NCBI GenBank assembly: GCA_900542805.1
Contig: UQOW01000010.1
Span: 1 to 59,102 of the forward strand
Reading direction: 5' to 3'
Length of the DNA: 59,102 nucleotides
Source of the DNA: an uncultured Sutterella sp.
GTDB lineage: Bacteria > Pseudomonadota > Gammaproteobacteria > Burkholderiales > Burkholderiaceae_F
Shown here: piece by piece, positions 50,323 through 58,979 of the stretch
Numbering within the stretch: position 1 is the stretch's first letter
Layout: each line of letters begins with the position of its first letter
Program-made: the position numbers and the translations under genes
The notes under the pieces: model-generated
What the model was told of the DNA's origin: nothing
What the model saw: the letters and a program-made list of their open reading frames with translations, nothing else
Database searches by the model: none

Positions 50323-51131
50323 CAGATTTTTTCCTCCTTCAAAGAATCTTTTCCGCGTGTGCCGCCGAAAAGTGCCTCGTACATCGGCCAGTAGGTCGCA
50401 TAGATGACAGTGAGCACAAGACAGCTTAATGGAAAGAAGACAAACATGTTAATCGAGCGTAGGCCGAGTAGGTCCACGAGTTGTCCGGCAACAAAGAAAA
50501 CTCCCGTCACCCCGAGTACCAACAACAAGCCGAGCACGAGAATCGGGAGGATGTTCGTGATGCACCCGAAAAAGGAATAAAAAAGTGCTTTTTTCCAGTG
50601 CATGCCCTTGTCGGCACATAGGAGCGGCGAAAACCACGTAGCCATGACGCCCGGGATGTAGATAATCGAGGCGACACCCAAAGGCATCCAGGGGAAGTGC
50701 TCGAAAACCGAATCCCACACGAGGCGATCCCCGGCCTGCGTTTGCCACTGAGCCCAATAGGGTTCTGCAAGGTATCCGTAAAGCGCCTGTGCCGTGATCA
50801 GTACGAAAGCGTATACAAGGCCGGTTGACATTAAATCGGTCCGAAGCACCTTGTCGGAAAAGGCCCGGGCAAGCGGGAAAAAGTCGGGCAGGCGGTCGGC
50901 GATGGCTTCGCGCGTGGCGTATCCGATCAGCACGGTCCCGAAGGGCATAAAAAGAGCGGCAAGGACAGGGCCTGCTGCCGGAATGAGCATCAGTAGTCCG
51001 AGTGTTGCCGTGTAGAAAAAGACGATGAGAAAAAGACGGGCGGCCCTATGGCGCACGGCAATTAAGGCATTTTTGAGCCAGAAATAGCCGGCTGTCGGAC
51101 CGAGGCGTTCGGAGTGTTGTGCAGGTGTCAT
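50322..51131 (-). CDS. BPSS1780-like integral membrane protein
   Basis: The 269-residue protein has about six membrane helices and begins with a soluble segment ending FWLKNALIAVRHRAARLFLI. This pattern and its position after thrB identify the BPSS1780 family found in Burkholderiales. The function is unknown. Its start overlaps the thrB stop by four bases. Confidence 0.8.
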   Translation of the reverse strand: MTPAQHSERLGPTAGYFWLKNALIAVRHRAARLFLIVFFYTATLGLLMLIPAAGPVLAALFMPFGTVLIGYATREAIADRLPDFFPLARAFSDKVLRTDLMSTGLVYAFVLITAQALYGYLAEPYWAQWQTQAGDRLVWDSVFEHFPWMPLGVASIIYIPGVMATWFSPLLCADKGMHWKKALFYSFFGCITNILPILVLGLLLVLGVTGVFFVAGQLVDLLGLRSINMFVFFPLSCLVLTVIYATYWPMYEALFGGTRGKDSLKEEKI

Positions 51132-52120
51132 AAAAATTGTCGGTTCGCCTCGGTCGGCCAGGGAAGGGTGCAGGTCTTACGGTCCGTCAGAACGCGCTCG
51201 AAATGCGTCGGGTCATGGGGCTTAAGTAGAGCCGCTTGCCTCGGCAGATAAAAGTCAAAGAGGCGGCTGAGCCAAAAGCGAAGCGCCGCTGCCCGAAGCA
51301 TATCACGCCATAGAGCTCTTTCATGAGCTCCCAAGGGGTTGACGGCGTGGTAAGCATCGATAAAGGCTTGAGAAAGTTCTGGAATAAAGCGTCCTGTTTT
51401 CGAATCGATGCACCAGTCGTTCATTGTGACGGCAAGGTCAAAAAGCGTCGGCGAGCACCCGGCAAAGTAAAAGTCAAAGACTCCCGAGACGTGAGCTTTG
51501 TCGGTTCCGATGCCTTCGGCCAAGGCATTATTTTTAAATAAATCGCAGTGACAGGCGCCGACCGTAAGGGCCTTGAAGCCATCGGTTTTTGAAAGCGCAA
51601 TTTGGCGTGCAAGCTCTTCATGCAAAAGCGCCTGTTGCCCGGCATTTAAAAACGGACGTACTTTCGGGGCGGTTTGAATCCACCAATCCAGGCCCCGCAG
51701 ATTCTTTTGAACAAGCGGGAAATCTCGGACGGCTCGGTGCATCTTCGCCAAAAGATCTCCCATCGAGCGGGCTTCGGTCACGGTGACCGTCGTAATCTGC
51801 TCACCGGGAAGGCAGTCGGCGATGGCAACGGGTTTGCCGTGCACATATGTAAAAAGCTCTCCGGTGCGCGTTTTCTGAGGACGAGCCACACGGCAGCCTT
51901 TTTTCGCTAGGTGCTCGCAAAGTTCCAAATAAAAGGGAAGTTCCTCGGCCTTCAAGCGCTCAAAGACAGTTAAAACCCACTTGCCGCCTTCGGTTGTCAA
52001 AAAGTAATTGGTGTTTTCGATTCCCGATTCAATCGGCGTTAAAGCGAGGAATTTTCCGAGGCTAAATGTACGCAAAAGCTCTGCGACTTCGCCTTCGGTT
52101 AACTGGGTAAAGACAGCCAT
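51128..52120 (-). CDS. thrB: Homoserine kinase, APH-fold type
   Basis: The 330-residue aminoglycoside-phosphotransferase-fold kinase phosphorylates homoserine for threonine synthesis. It starts MAVFTQLTEGEVAELLRTFS and has GIENTNYFL, the catalytic HCDLFKNN (HxDxxxxN) and GVFDFYFAG (metal-binding Asp). It is the ThrB2 form usual in Beta- and Alphaproteobacteria. It starts three bases after the DUF2782 stop. Confidence 0.93.
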   Translation of the reverse strand: MAVFTQLTEGEVAELLRTFSLGKFLALTPIESGIENTNYFLTTEGGKWVLTVFERLKAEELPFYLELCEHLAKKGCRVARPQKTRTGELFTYVHGKPVAIADCLPGEQITTVTVTEARSMGDLLAKMHRAVRDFPLVQKNLRGLDWWIQTAPKVRPFLNAGQQALLHEELARQIALSKTDGFKALTVGACHCDLFKNNALAEGIGTDKAHVSGVFDFYFAGCSPTLFDLAVTMNDWCIDSKTGRFIPELSQAFIDAYHAVNPLGAHERALWRDMLRAAALRFWLSRLFDFYLPRQAALLKPHDPTHFERVLTDRKTCTLPWPTEANRQFL

Positions 52121-52123
52121 TTT

Positions 52124-52507
52124 TTACCAGGTAAATTCAATAAATTTGGGTGTTCCGAGTGTCGAGCGCGTATTGGCTCCCGGGCCGTTATCAATCGGTT
52201 TTCCGGTCTCGTTTTCCATCGTATAAGGGATGCCGGTTTCCTTCGGTGTGACGGTCACGCTTTTCATGTGATTGTTTTGATCGACGTTTTTGCGAATGAC
52301 AGTCCCGCGTTCGGAGACATACACGTTGGCTTTGTCATCGACCTTCTTGGCGCGTTCGGCGCGGGCTTTGGCCATGTCTTCGGCCGTAGGTTCCAAACGC
52401 AGACCTTCCGCGCTTTTTCCATCGGAAGAAGCGTACGTAAGACCTGTAGTCAGACCAAGTACAACGAGGGTCGACAGCGTAACAAGGCGTTCTTTCTGCG
52501 TAGACAT
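52124..52507 (-). CDS. DUF2782 family exported protein
   Basis: The 127-residue protein has a signal sequence (ERLVTLSTLVVLGLTTGLTYA) and a conserved C-terminal part (RGTVIRKNVDQNNHMKSVTV, STLGTPKFIEFTW). AAGAGA precedes ATG 52507; a start five codons earlier is also possible. DUF2782 between polA and thrB is conserved in Burkholderiales. Function unknown. Confidence 0.85.
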   Translation of the reverse strand: MSTQKERLVTLSTLVVLGLTTGLTYASSDGKSAEGLRLEPTAEDMAKARAERAKKVDDKANVYVSERGTVIRKNVDQNNHMKSVTVTPKETGIPYTMENETGKPIDNGPGANTRSTLGTPKFIEFTW

Positions 52508-52683
52508 AAGTATCTCTTGCATCAAAAATCCGTGTGACATCCTAACAAGGATATTATGCCGAATTCCACAGCCTTTTCGATGCGGCTCGCTCTGAAAAAA
52601 CGGAGTTCGGCTTGCCGGCACGTCCTGACAAAACGGGTTTGAACCGTTAAAGTTCGAGATAGACTTCTTGCAACGTTTTCGAT

Positions 52684-55437
52684 ATGACCAAACTTCTTCT
52701 GATTGACGGATCGAATTACCTATTTCGAGCCTATCACGCACTTCCTCCCTTAACGACAAGTTCCGGGGAGCCCACGGGAGCTATTAAAGGCTTTCATGCG
52801 ATGCTCCGAAACGTGTACTCGAAAATTGCCCCTGACTATGTTGCGTGCGTTTTCGATGCGCATGCCAAGACCTTTCGTCACACCATTTTCCCGGAATACA
52901 AGGCGAATCGACCGCCCATGCCCGAAGACTTACGTGTGCAATTGGAACCGATCCGTCAGATGGTCAAATTGCTCGGTTGGCCCCTTTTGCAGGTCGAGGG
53001 CGTGGAGGCCGACGACGTTTTGGCAACACTGGCCTGCCGGGCCTCGGCCGAAGGCATTGAGGCTTTTATTGCCACGGGCGATAAAGATTTAGCGCAAGTG
53101 GTTACCGAGAGAATTTGCCTTGTCAATACCATGACCCACGAAGTCCTCGGTCGCGAGGGCGTAAAGACAAAATACGGTGTGTATCCGGAGCGCATCGTCG
53201 ATTACTTGACCCTGATGGGAGACAAGGTCGATAACGTTCCCGGCATTAATAAATGCGGTCCGAAAACGGCCGTCAAATGGCTCGATGAGTTCGGGTCGTT
53301 GCAGGGCGTCATCGAAGCGGCCCCGAGCATGAAAGGCAAAATCGGCGAGTATTTAAGAGAGGGAATCTCGAACTTGGTTTTATCGCAGCGCCTCGTGACG
53401 ATTAAGTCCGATGTTTCGCTTGACGTGAACTTACAGGATTTGGTGCTGCGTCCTGCATCGGACTCTGAGCTTGCCGCGTTTTATGCGCGCTGGCAGATGC
53501 GCGTTCCGGGGCGAAAAGAAGCGGTCAAAACGGTGACGCCTTTGCCGAGCGTTCCTCCCAAAGCGCCGACAGTAGGTGCTCAAACCGACCTTTTTTCTTT
53601 CGGGGACGGGGCGCCATCGGTGCCTTCCTTTTTTCAAGACGGTTCTTTGCCCTTTACCACGGTTGATTCGGAAGCGGCACTTAAAGCTCTTGCAATGCGT
53701 CTTTTAAGCCTTACGGATAGCCCTGTTGCCGTGGCGCTTCTTGCCGACAGGCTCCTTCCGATACACGATACGGCCGCCGCGCTCGCCTTTGCCGTCACGC
53801 CGCTTGAAGTGTATGTGGTGCCGACAAAAAGCCGGGGAGGGTTTTCCTTTGAGTCAGTAAAATCCGTATTGGCCCCCTGGCTTTCATCCGAGGCCCCGAA
53901 AGTTTTTCACGATGCCAAATACGCGCGGCACGTACTAGCGAACATGGATTTACCTTTGGGCGGAGTTCCGGATGATGTGATGCTGGCAAGCTACATTCTG
54001 GAAGCGCACATGAATCACACGCTTTCGGGTTTGTCACTTCGGCATTTGGCGACGGTACTTGCTGAAGAAGAGGCGATTTTCGGCAAAGGAACCTTGCGCC
54101 AAAAAGCCGCCGACATCGATTCGGCAAAGGCCTATCCGTGGCTTGCACAAGAGGCGGCGGTCATTAAGACGTTGGGAGGCGTTTTGGGTGAAAAACTCGT
54201 TCGTGAGAAGGCATTAAAGAATCTATATCGCGAGATGGAGCTTCCGGTCAGTGCTGTCCTCTGGTCCATGGAGCGCACGGGTGTTTGCGTTGATACCGGG
54301 CTTTTAGCGCAGGAAAGCGCGGCATTGGCGACAAGAATCGACCAAATTGAAGAGAAAATCACGGTACTTGCCGGTGAGGCCGTCAACCCGGCAAGTCCCA
54401 AGCAACTTGCGCACATTCTTTTTGAAAAATTGGAGCTTCCCGTCAAGAAAAAGACCTCGGGCGGAACGCCTTCGACAAGCGAAGAGGTGTTAGCGGAACT
54501 TGCGCTTGACTACCCGATTGCCGAGCAAATTCTCGAATACCGAAAGCTCACGAAACTGAAAAACACGTACACCGATAAGCTTCCGAGCATGGGCGATGCG
54601 ACCGATGCTCGCGTACACACGACATTCGGACAGGCAACGGCCGTGACCGGTCGCCTTGCAAGCTCGGAGCCGAATCTACAAAACATCCCCGTGCGAACGC
54701 CGGAAGGACGTCGCGTGCGTGCGGCTTTTGTTGCCAAGGCCGGGTGCGTCATCGTCTCGGCGGACTACTCGCAAATCGAACTGCGTCTCATGGCGCATTT
54801 GTCGGGTGATAAACGCCTGATTGCTGCTTTTACGGCAGGCGATGACGTGCACCGCGCTACGGCAAGCGAAGTTTTCGGCGTTGCTCTCGATGCCGTAACA
54901 AATGAGCAGCGGCGTATGGCCAAAGTCATTAATTTCGGTCTTATTTACGGGATGAGTGCGTTCGGGCTCGCTAAGAACCTCGGCATTGATCGAACGAGTG
55001 CCAAGCGCTACACGGATGAATACTTTGCTCGGTATCCCGGGGTTGCTCGGTACATGGAAACGGCACGCCGAGAGGCCGTCGAAAAAGGATTTGTTCGCAC
55101 GATTTGGGGGCGCCGTCTGTGGATTCCGGAATTAAAAAGCCCGAACGCTCAGGTTCGGGCTGCTGCCGAACGCGCCGCAATCAATGCACCGGTTCAAGGA
55201 TCGGCCGCCGATGTCATCAAGCGCGCGATGATTGCCGTCGATGCGTGGATTCGAAAGGAAAAGTTGAAAACGCGCCTGATTCTTCAGGTGCACGACGAAC
55301 TGGTTTTCGAAGTGCCCGAAGGTGAGATTGACCGCGTCAAGGAAGCCGTGCCACGCCTTATGGCAGAAGTGGCGCACTTTGAAATTCCGCTTTTAACGCA
55401 AGTCGGAGTGGCAAGCAACTGGGAAGCGGCCCATTGA
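52684..55437 (+). CDS. polA: DNA polymerase I, with degenerate proofreading domain
   Basis: The 917-residue enzyme fills gaps and removes RNA primers. The 5'-nuclease domain (1-290) is intact: VFDAHAKTFRHTIFPEYKAN, EADDVLA, ATGDKDLAQV and LMGDKVDNVPG. Polymerase motifs A (VSADYSQIELR), B (RRMAKVINFGLIYGMSAFG) and C (QVHDELVFE) are intact. In the 3'-5' exonuclease region the metal carboxylates are lost: the DxE segment is replaced around 347-356 (PVAVALLADR), Asp424 of E. coli corresponds to Ala414, and the YxxxD motif reads WLAQE. It is therefore a Taq-like non-proofreading Pol I. Divergent from DUF2782. Confidence 0.96.
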   Translation: MTKLLLIDGSNYLFRAYHALPPLTTSSGEPTGAIKGFHAMLRNVYSKIAPDYVACVFDAHAKTFRHTIFPEYKANRPPMPEDLRVQLEPIRQMVKLLGWPLLQVEGVEADDVLATLACRASAEGIEAFIATGDKDLAQVVTERICLVNTMTHEVLGREGVKTKYGVYPERIVDYLTLMGDKVDNVPGINKCGPKTAVKWLDEFGSLQGVIEAAPSMKGKIGEYLREGISNLVLSQRLVTIKSDVSLDVNLQDLVLRPASDSELAAFYARWQMRVPGRKEAVKTVTPLPSVPPKAPTVGAQTDLFSFGDGAPSVPSFFQDGSLPFTTVDSEAALKALAMRLLSLTDSPVAVALLADRLLPIHDTAAALAFAVTPLEVYVVPTKSRGGFSFESVKSVLAPWLSSEAPKVFHDAKYARHVLANMDLPLGGVPDDVMLASYILEAHMNHTLSGLSLRHLATVLAEEEAIFGKGTLRQKAADIDSAKAYPWLAQEAAVIKTLGGVLGEKLVREKALKNLYREMELPVSAVLWSMERTGVCVDTGLLAQESAALATRIDQIEEKITVLAGEAVNPASPKQLAHILFEKLELPVKKKTSGGTPSTSEEVLAELALDYPIAEQILEYRKLTKLKNTYTDKLPSMGDATDARVHTTFGQATAVTGRLASSEPNLQNIPVRTPEGRRVRAAFVAKAGCVIVSADYSQIELRLMAHLSGDKRLIAAFTAGDDVHRATASEVFGVALDAVTNEQRRMAKVINFGLIYGMSAFGLAKNLGIDRTSAKRYTDEYFARYPGVARYMETARREAVEKGFVRTIWGRRLWIPELKSPNAQVRAAAERAAINAPVQGSAADVIKRAMIAVDAWIRKEKLKTRLILQVHDELVFEVPEGEIDRVKEAVPRLMAEVAHFEIPLLTQVGVASNWEAAH

Positions 55438-55438
55438 T

Positions 55439-55861
55439 TTAGCGACAAGCTCCCATGGCTTCGGGAACGAGTGTGGCAATGGGCTTGCCGGCAGCATCGA
55501 AAAACGTCAGACGGTTGTCGGCAAGTTTGATGCGACGCGTCTCGTTTAAGACGCGTTGCATGGTTTCTTCCAGGGCCATCGAGTCGGGTGCACAAAGACG
55601 CAAGGTGGCAGCGACGTTTTTGAAACGTAAGGCGCTTGCCTTTAACGTGTACTCGGCGTTAAAGCTATTGCACCCCATGTCGCCCGATACTTTTTTGTCG
55701 GTAAATTCGATATACGGGGCCGCATCGCAATCGGTTCCCTTGGGCAGTTCCATCATCCAACTGGTGTTTCGGATTGCCGGTGTCGGTTCGGTTTGCGTTG
55801 ATGCGCCCGAGCAGGCAGCAAGTGTTGTAACGGCAAGAGCGGAAAAGAGCAGGGAGCGCAT
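55439..55861 (-). CDS. META/HslJ-domain lipoprotein
   Basis: The 140-residue protein has a lipoprotein signal (MRSLLFSALAVTTLAAC, lipobox LAAC) and one META domain (YIEFTDKKVSGDMGCNSFNA, LRLCAPDSMALEETMQRVL). E. coli HslJ, of this family, is an outer-membrane protein linked to novobiocin resistance. It is convergent with polA, one base apart, and may be controlled by the upstream leader at 55919-56055. Confidence 0.85.
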   Translation of the reverse strand: MRSLLFSALAVTTLAACSGASTQTEPTPAIRNTSWMMELPKGTDCDAAPYIEFTDKKVSGDMGCNSFNAEYTLKASALRFKNVAATLRLCAPDSMALEETMQRVLNETRRIKLADNRLTFFDAAGKPIATLVPEAMGACR

Positions 55862-55918
55862 AAATAGTCCTTGGCTACGTCAATCGAAAGCGCAATCATT
55901 TTAAGAAAAAGTACGGTA

Positions 55919-55953
55919 CAAAAAAAGGGCGGGTCGCGTCTGCGAACCCGCCG
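55919..55953 (-). terminator. Terminator with no annotated gene upstream
   Basis: GGCGGGT (complement of 55952-55946) pairs with ACCCGCC (complement of 55934-55928), extended by CGC/GCG, and is followed by seven Ts on the minus strand. It lies 58 bases before the lipoprotein start. Confidence 0.8.
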
Positions 55954-56055
55954 TGAGTAACCAAAGGAGAAAATGTACAGAAAGGTAACTGACCCTTCAA
56001 GACCGAACTTTAAGGAAATGTGCGGGCAAATGCTGAAACGGAATATTCGAAAGCG
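55919..56055 (-). ncRNA. Candidate small RNA or attenuated leader upstream of the META lipoprotein
   Basis: On the minus strand TACAAT (56067-56062) could start a transcript of about 135 bases. It ends in a clear terminator with no gene between. It contains a CU-rich stretch (TTTTCTCCTTTGG) complementary to ribosome sites, as in Hfq-dependent small RNAs. The transcript could also be an attenuator leader for the lipoprotein gene. On the plus strand the same region reads AAAGGAG then ATG 55973, opening a 34-codon frame to 56077, an alternative explanation. Confidence 0.4.
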
Positions 56056-56119
56056 AAACAAATTGTATCCGTCCTAATATTTTCATTGTTTTGAAAGAAA
56101 AAACTTATAATGCCGTCCC

Positions 56120-56935
56120 ATGTCAGGACTTCTTTTATTCACGGTCTTTGCCGCTAATTGCCTCTCGCGTGCGGCAGCCTTGATTTGTGCTTTGCGGCTT
56201 TCGGTGTGGATTTTGGCGCATTGTGCACGGGCTGTATCGCTACTTGCCTGCGGTATGCTCGTTGCCATCGGAGCCTTTCATCTGATTCCCGAAGCGCTTG
56301 AGGCGGGAGTTTCGACGGCCGCTTCGTCAGTCACGCTGGTTGCGGCAGGAGCCGTTTTTGCTCTCGTGGATGTTCTTCTCGACCGTTTTGTCGGACATAC
56401 GCACAGCGTTAATCGTGTGCATGCCGTGCCGGCTCTTTTAGGGGGCGGCTTTGAAGTGCGCACTCAGGTCTGCACCGACCGCCCCGCACGGGCGCTTCCG
56501 ATTCTTGTCGGCTCATCGTGTCACAACTTTGTCGACGGGCTTTTGGTGGCAGCGGCCTTTACATCCGGCCTAGGACCGGGCATTGCCATTACGCTCGCGA
56601 TTTTCGTGCATGAGGTACCGCAACTCATTGGTCAAACGGCGATTTTTACGCGGTTCGGCATGAGCTTAAAACACACGGCATTTCTTTTAGGCCTGGCTGC
56701 TCTCGTCGCCCCCATCGGCGGCATTGCAGGAACCGTGCTTTTTACCGTTTCCGATACCTTGATTCCGTATGCGATGCTTGTGTCGGCTGCGGCGTTTCTT
56801 TTTGTGGCTTTTTTCCTCCTTAAAGAAGAGTTCGGACGACCTGCCCTTAAAAGACAAGAGGCTCTTTATGCATTGCTCCTGATTGTTCTCGGAGCGATTG
56901 CATCTCTTGTCGTGCTTTCCATCGGACACGCTTAA
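56120..56935 (+). CDS. ZIP-family metal transporter
   Basis: The 271-residue protein has about eight helices. The paired metal motifs HNFVDGL (about helix 4) and HEVPQLIG (helix 5) identify a ZIP carrier for zinc, iron or related cations. The His-rich loop is small (HTHSVNRVH). FHLIPEALE in helix 2 is also typical. The metal is not certain. Confidence 0.88.
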   Translation: MSGLLLFTVFAANCLSRAAALICALRLSVWILAHCARAVSLLACGMLVAIGAFHLIPEALEAGVSTAASSVTLVAAGAVFALVDVLLDRFVGHTHSVNRVHAVPALLGGGFEVRTQVCTDRPARALPILVGSSCHNFVDGLLVAAAFTSGLGPGIAITLAIFVHEVPQLIGQTAIFTRFGMSLKHTAFLLGLAALVAPIGGIAGTVLFTVSDTLIPYAMLVSAAAFLFVAFFLLKEEFGRPALKRQEALYALLLIVLGAIASLVVLSIGHA

Positions 56936-57002
56936 AGTCAGTCGTTGCTTTCATGCGGGCGCTTTCCTACAATCTCTCGGTCAGAAGAAAACGGGGAATC
57001 CT

Positions 57003-57569
57003 ATGCTCGATACCAAGTCAAGAGTCCTTCGGCGCCGTGAACGCGCTTTAAATGATGAGCAGACGCTCGAAGTGATTGCGGCTTCGGACTACGCCGTCAT
57101 CAGCACGGCTGATGAGGCCGGTAATCCTTACGGGACGGCCGTTAACCCGGTGTATCTGGACGGAGCGTTTTATTTTCATACGGGCAATGGCTCGGAGTCG
57201 CGTCGCAATGCCAATATGCTCGCCAATCCGAAGGTCTCACTTCTTTTTGTTTCCAAGTCGTTTGTTCTTCCCGAATGGTATTCGGTGGATTTTGCAAGCG
57301 CTGTTGTAACGGGACGCGTCGAGTGCGTTCAAAATCCGGCGCTTCGAGTACGGGCGATGCTCGCACTGGTGCATCGCTATGCCCCGGAAAACAGCGATGA
57401 ACGAAACGCCGTTCAGATGGCAGAGCACTTTTCCGAGGCCTTAATTTGGAAGGTCACGGTCGAGCGCATGGAAGGCAAGGCTCGAGCGGCTTCGGTGTGG
57501 GTTCCCGGAAAGACCGTCAAGGAAAAGACCCAGACGGCTCCGTCCCCGTGGCTTAAAGACGTCAAGTAG
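57003..57569 (+). CDS. Pyridoxamine 5'-phosphate oxidase-like FMN protein (NimA-like)
   Basis: The 188-residue protein has the split-barrel pattern of NimA-type flavoproteins: RRERALNDEQTLEVIAASDYAVISTADEAG-type N terminus (in pieces), AVNPVYLDGAFYFHTGNG and SRRNANMLANPKVSLLFV. Relatives include 5-nitroimidazole reductases, though most have no known substrate. GGGGAA precedes ATG 57003. It follows the ZIP gene by 67 bases. Confidence 0.83.
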   Translation: MLDTKSRVLRRRERALNDEQTLEVIAASDYAVISTADEAGNPYGTAVNPVYLDGAFYFHTGNGSESRRNANMLANPKVSLLFVSKSFVLPEWYSVDFASAVVTGRVECVQNPALRVRAMLALVHRYAPENSDERNAVQMAEHFSEALIWKVTVERMEGKARAASVWVPGKTVKEKTQTAPSPWLKDVK

Positions 57570-57579
57570 CGTTAAGGCC

Positions 57580-57930
57580 GCGTCGGGGGTCTTAATAAAG
57601 ATTGCGCTCTACGGTCTCAAAGACAACCGGATTCAAAGAGACTCCCGGCATTCGTCGATGATTAAGACGATAGGACGCTCACGTGTCAGGTGCAAAACAA
57701 AGCGGATGACAGAGTCCATCTTCTTCCGACAAGACAAAAAGCGTTCGGATTTGGGAAATCCAACTTTGAGCAAGTTCCTCTTCGATGTATTTGCGCTGAA
57801 AAAAGGACAGAACTGATAATGCACTTTTTTCGGCAACTTTCAGAAGGAGCGTTGTTTTCCGATGCGGCGCCGACCGGTCACAACGGCAAGGCGACTCCCG
57901 GCATCAAGGGCCTTGCATTCGCCTTTTAAC
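57580..57930 (-). pseudogene. Decayed archaeal-type AAA ATPase gene
   Basis: Minus-strand fragments in shifting frames can be lined up. RLAVVTGRRRIGK (Walker A) breaks at a run of four A where five would keep the frame. It continues KTTLLLKVAEKSA and YIEEELAQSWISQIRTLF, then after another shift IRFVLHLTRERPIVLIIDE (Walker B) and NPVVFETVERNLY. These match archaeal-ATPase/DUF234-type AAA proteins. At least three frameshifts and missing ends show the gene is dead. The rest of 57570-58217 shows nothing else I can support. Confidence 0.6.
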
Positions 57931-58217
57931 GCAGATAACGCGTTTTCTCGACCGTAAAATCTCATAACGTATTTTGGTTCAGTTAGTGTACGCACACGGA
58001 AAGTACCATGTTTGCGGTGGCGGGGGTTGCTATGTATGAATCGGCATCGTCAACGGGATAAGGAATCCGGTCTACCGATTTCGGTTTCTATCGAAGAACA
58101 TGTTCAGTGAATCAGGCAAGAGAAGGGGGAACTGGCAACTGAATCAGTCATCGGATGAAAAACTTTACCGTTTCATTCGGCAACGTTCTGATTTCGAAGA
58201 ATTAACTTTTCAGGAGT

Positions 58218-58264
58218 GTAATGAGGAAAAGTTAGGAAAAACACGAATCGTAATGAGGAAAAGT
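58218..58264 (+). repeat. 15-bp direct repeat at the ATPase ribosome site
   Basis: GTAATGAGGAAAAGT occurs at 58218-58232 and again at 58250-58264, 32 bases apart. The second copy supplies the GAGGA ribosome site of the ATPase gene; the first would start only a four-codon frame. Confidence 0.8.
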
Positions 58265-58266
58265 CA

Positions 58267-58978
58267 ATGTCAGATAGCCATTACATACCGAGGTTGATTG
58301 CTGAGTCCATCCAAAAGTTCCCTCGTGACAAAACCCTTGTTCTCTTCGGAGCTCGTCAAATCGGCAAGACCACCCTTCTGAATACGCTTTTTTTCGGTGC
58401 TCGTACGCGTTTACTTACCGGTGATGAATTCGATGACGTTGCCTTGCTCACGAATTTGAAGTCCAAGTCCGATTTGCAGGTCTTGCTTGCAGGATTGGAC
58501 GTTCTGATTATCGATGAGGCGCAACGTATTCCGAGTGTCGGGCATTTGCTAAAACGCATTGTGGATGCTCGAACCGACTGTAGGATTATTGCAACCGGCT
58601 CGAGCTCATTAGAGCTAGCAGGCGGCGTTATGGAGTCAGCCGCCGGGCGTCTTGTGCAAAAACGACTTTGGCCGATTTCGATTCAAGAACTTGCCAAGGA
58701 GAACTCCTGGCTTGATGTCGTGCAGGATCTCCCGGCGCGCCTTGTTTTCGGATGCTATCCGTACGTCATCTGCCGACCGGACATGGCGAAGCAAACCTTA
58801 AGTGACCTTTTTGAAAGTGTTGTGTTCAAGGATATCTTTTCTTTGGCGCGAGTTCGTAAGCCTGCGAAATTTGTGCACCTCGTTAAGTTATTGGCTTACA
58901 ACATCGGGGGGCTAGTTTCCTATGAGCGACTTGCCCGGGGGTGCGGGCTCACGGCGAACTCGGTTGAAAGTTACCAAA
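58267..58978 (+). pseudogene. DUF4143-type AAA ATPase gene cut by an IS element
   Basis: The gene starts MSDSHYIPRLIAESIQKFPR with Walker A FGARQIGKTT (about 28-37), Walker B LIIDEAQR (about 80-87), sensor ATGSSSLELAG and WPISIQEL. It follows the family to LTANSVESY (about 237). The frame then runs into unrelated sequence and stops at 59070. The break at about 58978 coincides with the hairpin end of an IS200/IS605 element. The DUF4143 C-terminal half is missing from the window. These ATPases are common in anaerobes and their role is unclear. Confidence 0.75.
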
Positions 58979-58979
58979 T

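Noticed and set aside
58100..58297. 65-codon plus-strand frame upstream of the ATPase
   Set aside because: No ribosome site, no family, and it overlaps the ATPase start. It may be a relic, but the support is too weak.
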